From Achromobacter aegrifaciens (GTDB taxonomy: Bacteria; Pseudomonadota; Gammaproteobacteria; Burkholderiales; Burkholderiaceae_B), in NCBI RefSeq assembly GCF_902859735.1, contig NZ_CADIJY010000001.1, forward strand, positions 992,001 to 1,056,000: a stretch of DNA of 64,000 nucleotides, written 5' to 3'. Made by a program: the position numbers and the translations under genes. The number at the start of each line of letters is the position of its first letter. Within the stretch, counting starts at the first letter, position 1. Positions 43,261 to 51,232 of the stretch are shown here, piece by piece. The notes below the pieces were generated by a model. That model saw nothing but the letters and a program-made list of their open reading frames with translations, was not told the DNA's origin and ran no database searches.

Positions 43261-43880
43261 GATTGTTGGACTTCCTCCTCGTGGATTACAGCACGCGAGG
43301 AGAAAATCTTCTGGCCTATCGTCCGGGCGGCGTCGAGATGGGCGGCGGGAAAGCCCGCGTCGGAGGGCAGCAGCAATTCCGAGGTGGCGACGTTGGCGCC
43401 GCAGTAGCCGAAGATGCCGTGGTCGATCTGCGTCTTCATGGCGCCGAAGTAGCCGTGCCGCGCATAGGTGCGCTGGTTGGCGCCGCCCAGAGCGACCAGA
43501 TGCACGTTGAGGCGTTGCAGCTTCTTGACCAGCTTGCCGTCCGCATCTTCGTAGGCCCAGCCTTGGGTGAACACCCGGTCGATCCAGCCCTTGAGCAAGC
43601 CCGGGAAGGACCACCAGTACACGGGGTAGACCAGCACCAGAGCATCGGCGCGTTCAAGCCGCGCATGTTCCGCGGCGACTTCCGGCAGGGGCTCCCCCTT
43701 GCCCATGGCCAGCGCGACGTCCGGCTGGGTGAACCTAGGGTCAAAGCCTTCGGCGGCCAGGTCTGCGACTTCGAACGTATGCCCGGCATCGGCAGCGGAA
43801 ATTCCTTCAGCGACCTGTCGCGCCACCGCGTGGGTCAGCGACGCGGGATCGGGATGTGCAACAACGATTAGCGCATGCAT
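43257..43880 (-). CDS. NAD(P)H:quinone oxidoreductase (flavodoxin fold)
   Basis: This 207-residue protein matches the NQO1/MdaB-type flavoproteins: MHALIVVAHPDPASLTHAVA at the start, VYPVYWWSFPGLLKGWIDRVF (the flavin-binding W segment) and GWAYE following. It reduces quinones or similar compounds by two electrons. ATG 43880 has GGAG about 10 bases upstream and is preferred to GTG 43889. It is the first gene of the operon with the TetR gene. Confidence 0.92.
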   Translation of the reverse strand: MHALIVVAHPDPASLTHAVARQVAEGISAADAGHTFEVADLAAEGFDPRFTQPDVALAMGKGEPLPEVAAEHARLERADALVLVYPVYWWSFPGLLKGWIDRVFTQGWAYEDADGKLVKKLQRLNVHLVALGGANQRTYARHGYFGAMKTQIDHGIFGYCGANVATSELLLPSDAGFPAAHLDAARTIGQKIFSSRAVIHEEEVQQS

Positions 43881-43906
43881 GGCGTCCACACTCCATCAAA
43901 ATAATT

Positions 43907-43939
43907 AACCTACCAATAGTAACTTACTTTTGGTAGGTT
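43907..43939. promoter_or_regulatory. TetR-type operator: 33-bp dyad
   Basis: AACCTACCAA (43907-43916) and TTGGTAGGTT (43930-43939) are exact complements. Between them AGTAA-C-TTACT (43918-43928) is a second palindrome on the same centre (43923), so only one pair of the 33-base dyad mismatches. It lies 26 bases before the oxidoreductase start, over the probable promoter. It is the natural binding site for the TetR protein at 42649-43260. Confidence 0.8.
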
Positions 43940-44009
43940 GTGATTTTGACGTGAGTAGCGAGGCGGCTCCCTGGGAAGACCGACAGCCCGGCGCTAGGCG
44001 GGGAGATTT

Positions 44010-44717
44010 CTAATGGCTGGGGATTTGGGCCAGCACCAGCTGCGTGGTCTGGCGCAGGTGCTGGGCCAGCAATTTGGCGGCGGTATCGGCGTCGCGGGCA
44101 AGCGCGGCTTCCAGCAGCTTGCGGTGTTCGTCGGCGACGTTGCGTTCCTTGCCCTTTTTCGAGCCGGAGGCGGCTTTGGTCCCGGAATTCAGCTGCACCG
44201 ACAGGTAGCGGTAGCGCGCGGTCTGGTCGCGCAGCAGCTCGGCGATGGCGATGAGCGACTTTGAATCGCTGCCGCTGATCAGCGCCGAATGGAAAGCGGA
44301 ATGCGCTTGTTCCCATTCAGCCGACAAGCCGGAGCCGTCCGTAGCGTGCAGGGGCAGGCGGCTCAGACGGTAGTGCGCGCCGGCCAGCCGCTCTTCCCAG
44401 TCCAGACTGCCGAGCGCGATAGCGCGGCGCAGCGCTTCGCATTCGATGTGGATCCGGGTTTCGGTGATGTCCAGCAGTTCTTCCGCCGACACGTCCGCCA
44501 CGCGGAAGCCGCGCTGGTCTTCCGCGACCACGAATCCGCTGGTGGCCAGGCGCGAAAGCGCCTCTCGCAGCGGGATCGCGCCGCTGTCGTAGCGTTCGCA
44601 GAGATCCTTGATGCGCAGGCGTGCCCCCGGGGGCAGGTTGCCCGTGATGATGTCTGCGCGGATGTCATTGGCCAGGGCCGATGCCGCAGTCCGGAAAGGT
44701 GTGGAAACGGAGGTCAT
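44010..44717 (-). CDS. GntR-family (FCD) transcriptional regulator
   Basis: This 235-residue regulator has a GntR winged helix (IRADIITGNLPPGARLRIKDLCERYDSG, REALSRLATSGFV) and a C-terminal FCD ligand-binding domain (EELLDITETRIHIECEALRRAIALG; DEHRKLLEAALARDA). FCD members usually sense carboxylates. It is divergent from the FAH-family gene at 44832, which it probably controls. Confidence 0.92.
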   Translation of the reverse strand: MTSVSTPFRTAASALANDIRADIITGNLPPGARLRIKDLCERYDSGAIPLREALSRLATSGFVVAEDQRGFRVADVSAEELLDITETRIHIECEALRRAIALGSLDWEERLAGAHYRLSRLPLHATDGSGLSAEWEQAHSAFHSALISGSDSKSLIAIAELLRDQTARYRYLSVQLNSGTKAASGSKKGKERNVADEHRKLLEAALARDADTAAKLLAQHLRQTTQLVLAQIPSH

Positions 44718-44831
44718 GCGAAACGATAAGGTTTTTATCTATGAAGCTCAAGTTATCCAGGGAAAACCAGAATATATATATTTTTATGAATTACATATTC
44801 TTCGTTCAACCCTCATCCATCAGGAGATCAC
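44718..44831. promoter_or_regulatory. AT-rich divergent promoter region, GntR and FAH genes
   Basis: This 114-base region is strikingly AT-rich for the genome, with AATATATATATTTTTATGAA at its centre. GAATAT (44770-44775) and ATATTC (44795-44800) are inverted. It holds both divergent promoters and presumably the GntR operator; elements cannot be placed exactly. Confidence 0.55.
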
Positions 44832-45686
44832 GTGAAACTGGCCACCCTACAAATCGACGGCGCGCCTCGCGCCGCCGCACTCGTGCAGGGCCGCCTGGCG
44901 CTGCTGTCCGCTCCAGGCGTCGATCTGGGTACGCTGCTGCGCCAGGGCAAGACGCTGGCCGATCTGGAGCGCATGGCAGCCGCGGCCACGCAGTTCATCG
45001 ATCCGGCTGCCGCGACCTTTCTGTCGCCGTCGATCGAACCTCCCAAGATCCTGTGCGTCGGCCTGAACTATGCCGACCACACCAAGGAAAGCCCGTACGA
45101 CCAGCCCGATTACCCGACGCTGTTCCTGCGCGTGTCGACCAGCCTGGGCGCGCATGACGCGGTGGTGGAGCGTCCGGCCATCAGCGATACGCTGGACTAC
45201 GAGGGCGAAATGGTCGTGGTGCTGGGCAAGGGCGGACGCCGGATCGCCAAGGAACAGGCGCTGGACCACGTGTTCGGCTACGCCGTGGGCAACGAAATCT
45301 CGGTGCGCGAATACCAGTTCAAGTCGCCGCAGTGGACCGTGGGCAAGAACTTCGACGGCACGGGCACCTGGGGGCCATACGTGGTCACGGCTGACGAACT
45401 GCCGGCGGGCGGTAGCGGGTTGCGGATCGAGACCCGCCTCAATGGCGAAACCATGCAATCGTCCAACACCAGCGACATGCTGTTCGATGTGGCTACCGTG
45501 ATCTCGACCGTCAGCGAGGCCATTACCTTGCAGGCCGGCGACATCATTTTCTCCGGCACCCCCGCCGGCGTGGGCTTCGGGCGCACGCCCAAGCTCTACA
45601 TGAAGGACGGCGACACGGTAGAGGTGGACATCGAGCGCATCGGTACGCTGCGCAACCGCATCCGCGACGAGGCGCCGTCCGCCTAG
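44832..45686 (+). CDS. FAH-family hydrolase/decarboxylase
   Basis: This 284-residue protein belongs to the fumarylacetoacetate hydrolase superfamily. Family landmarks are PPKILCVGLNYADHTKE, PTLFLRVSTSLGAHDA, DYEGEMVVVLGKGGRRI (metal-binding Glu residues), and IIFSGTPAGVGFG. Such enzymes cleave C-C bonds of, or decarboxylate, ring-cleavage products. The start is GTG 44832 with AGGAG upstream. It is the first gene of a plus-strand cluster with two Bug receptors and a VOC protein, suggesting aromatic acid breakdown. Confidence 0.92.
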   Translation: MKLATLQIDGAPRAAALVQGRLALLSAPGVDLGTLLRQGKTLADLERMAAAATQFIDPAAATFLSPSIEPPKILCVGLNYADHTKESPYDQPDYPTLFLRVSTSLGAHDAVVERPAISDTLDYEGEMVVVLGKGGRRIAKEQALDHVFGYAVGNEISVREYQFKSPQWTVGKNFDGTGTWGPYVVTADELPAGGSGLRIETRLNGETMQSSNTSDMLFDVATVISTVSEAITLQAGDIIFSGTPAGVGFGRTPKLYMKDGDTVEVDIERIGTLRNRIRDEAPSA

Positions 45687-45708
45687 GTTTCTCACCACGC
45701 ATCCAGCG

Positions 45709-45735
45709 GCCCCGGCGCCATCCGCGCGCCGGGGC
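45709..45735 (+). other. Strong GC hairpin between FAH and Bug genes
   Basis: GCCCCGGCGC and GCGCCGGGGC form a perfect 10-base stem with a 7-base loop in the 82-base gap between the two genes. No T-run follows, so it is not a clear intrinsic terminator. It could slow decay or set the relative expression of the binding protein within the operon transcript. Confidence 0.5.
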
Positions 45736-45768
45736 GCACGGCCACGATCTACTCTTGGAACTCCAGAC

Positions 45769-46788
45769 ATGCGAATCGCAACTGCTTTTGTGAAGTCGTC
45801 CGTGAGCAATCCCGCCCGGCGCCGTTGGGCCAGGCTGTTGCTGGCCGCAGGCCTGGCGTCCAGCCTGGGCGTGGCCAGCGCGGCGGATTGGCCGGCGCGG
45901 CCGGTGAAGATCGTGGTGCCGTTTGCCGCCGGAGGAACCACCGACCTGATCGCGCGGCTGATCGCAACGCCCATGTCGCAAGAGCTGGGGCAGCCGGTGG
46001 TGGTCGAGAACCGTCCGGGCGTGGGCGGGCTGCTGGGCGCCGATGCCGTCGCCAAGGCGGCGCCCGACGGCTATACCGTATTGATGGCCAACATTTCCTA
46101 TCCGTTGGCCGCCCTGGTGGCGCAGGGCGCGAAGCGGCTGAACTTCGATCCCTTGGCCGACCTGCGCAGCGTGAGCGTGGTGGCCAACGTGCCGCTGGTC
46201 ATCACTTCCACGCCTTCGGTGCCGGCCCGCAACCTGAAGGAATTCGCGGAACTGCTCAAAAAGAATCCTTCGACCCACTACGCCTACGGTTCCACGGGAC
46301 CCGGTTCGTACATTCACGTGTTCGGCATGTGGTTCCAGGAACAGACGGGCGCGTCGATGACGCACGTGCCCTTCAAGGGTGCTGCGCCCTTGAAGGGCGA
46401 AATGCTGGCGGGCCGCATCCAGATGGGCGGCGACCAATTGTCTTCGTCGCTGAGCGACATCCGGGCCGGATCCTTGACCGCGCTGGCGGTCACCTCGCCG
46501 CAACGCTCGCCGTCCCTGCCGGACACGCCCACCGTCAGCGAACTGGGTTTTACCGGCATCGATACCGAGGGCTGGAACGGCTTGCTCGCCCCGGCGCAGA
46601 CGCCCGACGCCGTCGTGGCGCGTATCGGCCAGGCGGTGTCCAAGGCCGTTCAGCAGCCCGCCATCCGCCAGCGCCTTGCCGAACTGGGCGCCGAGGCCAG
46701 CGGTTCCAGTCCCGAGCAGATGAGCGCTTTGCTGAAAAGTCAGTTCGTCCAGTTCGGCCCCATGGTGTCGCGCCTGCAACTTGAGTGA
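45769..46788 (+). CDS. Bug/TctC-family periplasmic receptor
   Basis: This 339-residue exported binding protein has a signal peptide (about 1-39, ending ASA) and the Bug fold: WPARPVKIVVPFAAGGTTDLIARLIA, PVVVENRPGVGGLLGADAVAKAAPDGYT, YGSTGPGSYIHVFG, and THVPFKGAAPLKGEMLAGRI. Bug proteins bind carboxylates or aromatic acids in the periplasm. No TctA/TctB membrane genes are in the window, so it is an orphan receptor. Its operon position suggests that it binds the substrate of the FAH/VOC pathway. Confidence 0.93.
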   Translation: MRIATAFVKSSVSNPARRRWARLLLAAGLASSLGVASAADWPARPVKIVVPFAAGGTTDLIARLIATPMSQELGQPVVVENRPGVGGLLGADAVAKAAPDGYTVLMANISYPLAALVAQGAKRLNFDPLADLRSVSVVANVPLVITSTPSVPARNLKEFAELLKKNPSTHYAYGSTGPGSYIHVFGMWFQEQTGASMTHVPFKGAAPLKGEMLAGRIQMGGDQLSSSLSDIRAGSLTALAVTSPQRSPSLPDTPTVSELGFTGIDTEGWNGLLAPAQTPDAVVARIGQAVSKAVQQPAIRQRLAELGAEASGSSPEQMSALLKSQFVQFGPMVSRLQLE

Positions 46789-46797
46789 TGCCGTGGC

Positions 46798-46814
46798 GGG
46801 GATTCCAGATCCCC
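46798..46814 (+). other. Small hairpin between two Bug genes
   Basis: GGGGAT and ATCCCC pair across a 5-base loop ten bases after the first Bug stop. Too few Ts follow to call a terminator. It may be a processing or stabilising element. Confidence 0.3.
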
Positions 46815-46857
46815 GGCAGCTTTGGCTTTCCAACGAGTCCAACCAGAAAGGCCTGCA

Positions 46858-47844
46858 ATGAAAGCACTGCGTAGCGGCGTGGCCGCGAGTCTGCAGTTCC
46901 TGATCGGCATCCTGGCGTGCGCGAACGCGCAAGCCCAGGCCGACGCGCCGCCCGTCTCCATCGTCGTTCCGCAGCCGGTGGGCAATCCCACCGACGGCGT
47001 GGCGCGCAAGCTGCAGCCGCTGCTGCAGGCCGCGCTGGGCAGGACCATCATCGTCGAGAACCAACCCGGGGCGGGCGGTTCCATCGGCACGCAACGGGTG
47101 CTGAATGCGCCAGCGGACGGACGCATGCTGTTGATCGCGTCCCAGACCGAACCCATCCTGACCCCGGCCACGATGCAGCATGTGAAGTACCGGGCGGAGA
47201 ACCTGCGCGCGGTGGCGGTGGTGGCGCGGCTGCCCTACATCCTGACCGGCGGCAACGCGGTCGCGGCCAAGAACCTGGGCGAACTGACCCAACTGGCGCA
47301 GGCCCAGGGAGACAAGGGACTGAACTTCGGACATATCGGTCCGGGCTCGATGATCCACCTATTGGGCGAGCAATGGGCGCGGCAAAGCCAGTTCAAGCTC
47401 AACCACGTCGTCTACCGGGGCGTTCCGCCCGTCACGCAGGACCTGATGGGCGGTCAGATAGAACTGAGCTTCCTGCCGCTGGGCGGGTCGACGCTGGACC
47501 TGATCGAGTCCGGCCGCATACGGGCCTACGCAACGACCGGCGCCGCACCGAGTCCCAGGCTGCCCCAAGTGCCGCCCTTGTCCGCATCCAGCGAAAAGTT
47601 GCGGGATTTCGTGTACGGCACGTGGATCGCCTTTCTGGTGCCGGCCAAGACGCCGGACGCGACCGTTGCCAGCCTGAACCGCGCGATCGTCCAGGCCATG
47701 GAAGATGCCGCGTTTCGCGAGTATGTTGTTTCGACGGGTATGGAGCTGGTGGCGCAGAACTCGGTGGCGGACATGCGGGACTTTTACCAGACGGAGACGG
47801 CGCTGTACCAGGGGCTGGCGCAGAAGGTCGCCGTCGAGCAATGA
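46858..47844 (+). CDS. Bug/TctC-family periplasmic receptor, divergent
   Basis: This 328-residue Bug protein has a signal peptide (about 1-23, ANAQAQ) and VSIVVPQPVGNPTDGVARKLQPLLQ in place of the usual GFxxGGxxD first loop. Later landmarks are RTIIVENQPGAGGSIGTQRVLNAPADGRMLL and NHVVYRGVPPVTQDLMGGQIELSF. The altered ligand loop suggests a different substrate from its neighbour. ATG 46858 is chosen. It precedes the VOC gene by 47 bases in the same direction. Confidence 0.9.
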   Translation: MKALRSGVAASLQFLIGILACANAQAQADAPPVSIVVPQPVGNPTDGVARKLQPLLQAALGRTIIVENQPGAGGSIGTQRVLNAPADGRMLLIASQTEPILTPATMQHVKYRAENLRAVAVVARLPYILTGGNAVAAKNLGELTQLAQAQGDKGLNFGHIGPGSMIHLLGEQWARQSQFKLNHVVYRGVPPVTQDLMGGQIELSFLPLGGSTLDLIESGRIRAYATTGAAPSPRLPQVPPLSASSEKLRDFVYGTWIAFLVPAKTPDATVASLNRAIVQAMEDAAFREYVVSTGMELVAQNSVADMRDFYQTETALYQGLAQKVAVEQ

Positions 47845-47891
47845 GCGCAGGGCAGCCTGCCGCAACCAGAACAAGATTCTTGGAGACAGAC

Positions 47892-48830
47892 ATGCAATCC
47901 AATGCGCAGACAGCGCCGCTCGCCGTGCACTCGGTGGACGAGTTCGTGTTCAGCGTTCCCGATCTCGAAGAGGCCAGGCGCTTTTATTCGAGTTTCGGCC
48001 TGGATGTGCGGGATGAGAACGGCTGCCTGGCGTTGTACACCCATGGCCATCCGCACCGCTGGGCGCGCATCTTGAAGGGCGTACGCAAGCGTCTGCTGTG
48101 GGTGAGCATGGGGGTCCACGCGGACGACCTGGAACGGTTCGCCGTGAATCTGGACCGCCTGGGTATCGCCCGCCGCGACGCGCCGCAGGACGCCGACCCC
48201 GCAGGGCTCTGGATTGAGGCGCCCGACGGGCTGGCTCTGCAATTGCGGATTGCAGCCAAGTCTTCACCGTCGGCCCCCGCGCCGCAAGAGCCGCCACAGG
48301 CCAGCGGCGGCGCCGGCCGCGCGCCCGCGCGCAGCCAGGTGCGGCAGGTGCGGCCGCTGTATCTGTCGCACATCCTGTTGTTCAGCGCCGACGTGGTTCG
48401 GGCCACGCGCTTCTACGTGGACGCGCTTGGCCTGCGCGTGTCGGATACCTCGGGCGATGCCATCGCCTTCATCCACAGTCCGCACGGCAGCGATCACCAC
48501 CTGATCGCATTGGCCAAGTCGCATGGCCTGGGCCTGCATCACAGCAGCTGGTGCGTGCCGTCCATCGATGCGGTGGGGCAAGGCATGGAGCAGATGGGCG
48601 CGGCGGGGTATGCGGACGGCTGGGGCGTGGGCCGGCATGTGCTGGGTTCAAACTATTTCCGCTACGTGCGCGATCCCTGGGGCAGTTACGCCGAGTATTC
48701 GTACGACATCGACTTTATCGCCGAAGGGCAGAAGTGGCCGTCGGGGGATTATCCGCCGGAGGATTCGCTGTATGTGTGGGGCCCGGCGTTGCCGCCGGAC
48801 TTCATCACCAATCATGAGCGGGATGGCTGA
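47892..48830 (+). CDS. Two-domain VOC protein, extradiol-dioxygenase-like
   Basis: This 312-residue protein has two vicinal-oxygen-chelate domains joined by a Pro/Ala/Ser linker (about 120-150). The C-terminal domain carries the expected metal triad: His in YLSHILLFS, His in GLHHSSW, and Glu in GSYAEYSYD. This is the pattern of iron-dependent extradiol dioxygenases, which open catechol-type rings. With the FAH-family hydrolase it could form a ring-cleavage route. Substrate unknown; a role as a different VOC enzyme remains possible. Confidence 0.85.
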   Translation: MQSNAQTAPLAVHSVDEFVFSVPDLEEARRFYSSFGLDVRDENGCLALYTHGHPHRWARILKGVRKRLLWVSMGVHADDLERFAVNLDRLGIARRDAPQDADPAGLWIEAPDGLALQLRIAAKSSPSAPAPQEPPQASGGAGRAPARSQVRQVRPLYLSHILLFSADVVRATRFYVDALGLRVSDTSGDAIAFIHSPHGSDHHLIALAKSHGLGLHHSSWCVPSIDAVGQGMEQMGAAGYADGWGVGRHVLGSNYFRYVRDPWGSYAEYSYDIDFIAEGQKWPSGDYPPEDSLYVWGPALPPDFITNHERDG

Positions 48831-48848
48831 GGGCTGGCGCTCCGCCCG

Positions 48849-50000
48849 TCAGGCTATCGCGTTCATCCCCAGGATCTCCCGCCCCGCGATCAGCGTCTGG
48901 ATCTCCGTCGTGCCTTCGGGAATCATGCCGCCGCGCGTATCCCGGAAGATGCGCTCGATCGGATATTCCTCCGAGTAGCCCAGCCCGCCATGCACTTGCA
49001 GCGCCATGTTGGCCACTTCGTGGGCGGCCTCGGTGGCGTAGAGCTTGGCGATGGAGCAGGCCTGGCGCACGTCCTTGCCCGCTTCCAGCGCATGGGCCGC
49101 GCGCATGCCCAGGGCGCGCGCCGCTTCGACGCGGACCGTCATGTCTACGATGTGCTTCTGCACCAGCTGGAAGCTGCCGATGGGGCGGCCGAACTGTTCG
49201 CGCTGTTTCGCGTAGTCGATGGACATGTCCAGGGCCGCCTGCGCGGCGCCGACGGCGCCCATGGCGATGTTCAGGCGCGCGGCATCCAGGCCCTTGAGCG
49301 TGCCGGCGAGGGCCGCGCCTTCGACGCCGACCAGGTTTTCCTTGGGGATGCGCACGTCGGCGAAGCCCAGTTCGGCCGTGCCGGTGCAGCGCAGCACCAT
49401 GGTGTCGAGCTTGCGCACGTCATAGTTGGCCAGGGCGCGTTCGACGATGAAGGTCGACAGCTTGCCCTCGCAGGTGGGGCTGTAGGTGCGCGCCACCACC
49501 ATGGCGAAGTCGGCGTCGCAGCCGTTGGTGATCCACAGCTTGCGGCCGTTCAGCACCCACTCGTCGCCGACCAGGTCGGCCCGCGTCTGGATGCCGGCGA
49601 TGTTGGAGCCGGTGTTCGGCTCCGTCAGGCCTGTGCAGGCCTTGAGGCGGCCGGCCATCAGCGGCTTGAGGTACTTCTCTTTCTGCGCTGGTGAACCGTG
49701 GGCGGCCAGGCGCTTGATGGAGCCGTTGGTGATGTTGACGATGGTGCGCAGCGACAGCCAGTGGTAGCCCAGCTCCTCCATCATCATGGCCCAGGTGGGC
49801 ATGTCGATGCCGTGTCCGCCCTGGTCTTCGGGCAGGTTGCCGCCCAGGTAACCCAGCTCCGCCAGCTTGGGCATGAGTTCGAACGGAAAGGTCCGCGACT
49901 TTTCGTGCTGCGCGACGATGGGCGCCACTTCCGCCAGCATGAAGCGGCGGATGCTGTGCTGCAGCTCCTGTTGTTCGGGCGTCAGGTCGATGTTGCTCAT
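48849..50000 (-). CDS. Acyl-CoA dehydrogenase
   Basis: This 383-residue FAD enzyme introduces a double bond in an acyl-CoA. Landmarks are CTGLTEPNTGSNIAGIQTRA, WITNGCDADFAMVVART, RIPKENLVGVEGAALAG, REQFGRPIGSFQLVQKHIVDM, and VHGGLGYSEEYPIERIFRDTRGGMIPEGTTEIQ with the usual catalytic Glu in the last motif. It follows a Bug gene by 4 bases on the minus strand, in one arm of the IclR-linked regulon. The glutaryl- or short-chain-type specificity cannot be told from sequence alone. Confidence 0.93.
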   Translation of the reverse strand: MSNIDLTPEQQELQHSIRRFMLAEVAPIVAQHEKSRTFPFELMPKLAELGYLGGNLPEDQGGHGIDMPTWAMMMEELGYHWLSLRTIVNITNGSIKRLAAHGSPAQKEKYLKPLMAGRLKACTGLTEPNTGSNIAGIQTRADLVGDEWVLNGRKLWITNGCDADFAMVVARTYSPTCEGKLSTFIVERALANYDVRKLDTMVLRCTGTAELGFADVRIPKENLVGVEGAALAGTLKGLDAARLNIAMGAVGAAQAALDMSIDYAKQREQFGRPIGSFQLVQKHIVDMTVRVEAARALGMRAAHALEAGKDVRQACSIAKLYATEAAHEVANMALQVHGGLGYSEEYPIERIFRDTRGGMIPEGTTEIQTLIAGREILGMNAIA

Positions 50001-50004
50001 GCGT

Positions 50005-50976
50005 TTACTCCAGCTTCAGGTTGGCGCGTTCCACCAGGTCGCGGGTGACCTCGCGGTGCTCCGCCCAGAATTTGGCGAACGCTTCGGGCGAACTGCTGAC
50101 CAGCGGGGTGGCGATGCGTTCGAAGCGTTCTTGCACGATGGGCATGGCGGCGGTTTCTTCCAGCGCCCGGGCCAGCTTGTCGATGATGGGCTTGGGCGTG
50201 CCGGCGGGGACGACCACGGCCTGCCAGGTGGTGACCTTGAAGCCGGGGACGCCGGACTCGGCGATGGTGGGCAGGTCCGGCAGATCCTTGACGCGGGTGG
50301 CGCCGCTGACCGCCAGGGGGCGCAGCATGCCGTCCTTGATGTAGGGCAGGGAACTGGAGCGGCTGTCGATCATGAAGGTCAACCGTCCGGCGACCAGGTC
50401 CTGCAGCGCGGGCGCGCTGCCCTTGTACGGCACGTGCGTGAGCTTGGTGTCCAGGGCCAGCGCGAGCGAGGACGCCGCGGTGTGCGCCGAACTGCCATAG
50501 CCCGGCGATCCGTAGGTGATCGTCGCCTGCTTGTCCGCCTTGATGGCCTTGATCAGGTCCGCCATGGTCTGGTAGGGCGAATCCTTGGGCACCACCACCA
50601 CCAGCGGCGAATCGGTCAGTTGCGCGACGGGCGCGAAGGCCTGGGCCGGGTCGATCTTCAGGTCCTTGTACAGGTACTGGTTGACGGCGATGGTGGCCGC
50701 GTTGGTCCAGAGGATGGTGTAGCCGTCGGCGGGCGCGCTGGCTGCGGCCAGCAGCGAGAGATTGCCGTTGGCGCCGGGCTTGTATTCCGGGATGACGGGC
50801 TGGCCGAGCTTCTTGCTCAGCTCGTCCTGCATCATCTTGAACGCGATGTCGGAAGGTCCCCCGGGCGCAAAACCGATCACCGCGCGTATCGGCTTGTCCG
50901 GCCATTCCGCGGCCGAGGCCGCCGTCGCGAAGCCCGCGGCCAGCAGGGCTGCCGCCACCATCTTGCTGAACTTCAT
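50005..50976 (-). CDS. Bug/TctC-family periplasmic receptor
   Basis: This 323-residue binding protein has a signal peptide (about 1-22, ASAAEW) and Bug landmarks: IGFAPGGPSDIAFKMMQDELSKKLG, IPEYKPGANGNLS, YGSPGYGSSAHTAASSLAL, VPYKGSAPALQDLVAGRLTF and IAESGVPGFKVTTWQAVVVP. It is closely related to the 55842 protein. ATG 50976 is chosen. Its upstream region holds the 40-base operator shared with the other arm, so the two receptors are probably induced together. Confidence 0.94.
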   Translation of the reverse strand: MKFSKMVAAALLAAGFATAASAAEWPDKPIRAVIGFAPGGPSDIAFKMMQDELSKKLGQPVIPEYKPGANGNLSLLAAASAPADGYTILWTNAATIAVNQYLYKDLKIDPAQAFAPVAQLTDSPLVVVVPKDSPYQTMADLIKAIKADKQATITYGSPGYGSSAHTAASSLALALDTKLTHVPYKGSAPALQDLVAGRLTFMIDSRSSSLPYIKDGMLRPLAVSGATRVKDLPDLPTIAESGVPGFKVTTWQAVVVPAGTPKPIIDKLARALEETAAMPIVQERFERIATPLVSSSPEAFAKFWAEHREVTRDLVERANLKLE

Positions 50977-51043
50977 TCCTGTCTCCTGTTTTTTGGGTTG
51001 AGCGCGCTTGCGTTGCGCGGACGGATTCTTGGGTGATCCGTTT

Positions 51044-51083
51044 ATTATTCGCATTGCGAATTAATAATTCGTTTAATGAATTG
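51044..51083 (-). promoter_or_regulatory. Shared IclR-type operator, left copy
   Basis: Read on the minus strand this 40-base block matches 53093-53132 at 33 of 40 positions in the same order relative to the following gene. It contains two palindromes on centres 20 bases apart: ATTCGCATTGCGAAT (51047-51061, perfect) and AATTCGTTTAATGAATT (51066-51082, one mismatch). It lies 68-107 bases upstream of the Bug start. Confidence 0.7.
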
Positions 51084-51157
51084 ATGATACTGCGGCCATC
51101 AGGACGCTGCAATAACGGGTTTTCGACCGGCGGCTGGATTCGGCGCCGTTCGCGCAT

Positions 51158-51193
51158 GAAAAATCCCTGCCGCGCACAGGGCGGGGCAGGGAT
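51158..51193 (-). terminator. Intrinsic terminator of the NMO/IclR operon
   Basis: On the minus strand ATCCCTGCC and GGCAGGGAT form a 9-base stem followed at once by TTTTT, about 40 bases after the nitronate-monooxygenase stop. This is a standard rho-independent terminator and separates that operon from the Bug gene beyond. Confidence 0.8.
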
Positions 51194-51232
51194 GCGGGAG
51201 GTGAGAAACGGCCCGCTGGCGCGGGACCGGAT

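Larger units (their letters stand above)
50977..51232. promoter_or_regulatory. Regulatory gap holding operator and terminator
   Basis: This 256-base gap contains the shared operator at 51044-51083 for the leftward Bug gene and the terminator at 51158-51193 for the leftward NMO gene. Nothing else recognisable is present. Confidence 0.6.

Noticed and set aside
43920-44009. Possible small gene between the TetR operator and the GntR gene
   Set aside because: Frames crossing the region lack a ribosome site and run into the GntR gene antisense.
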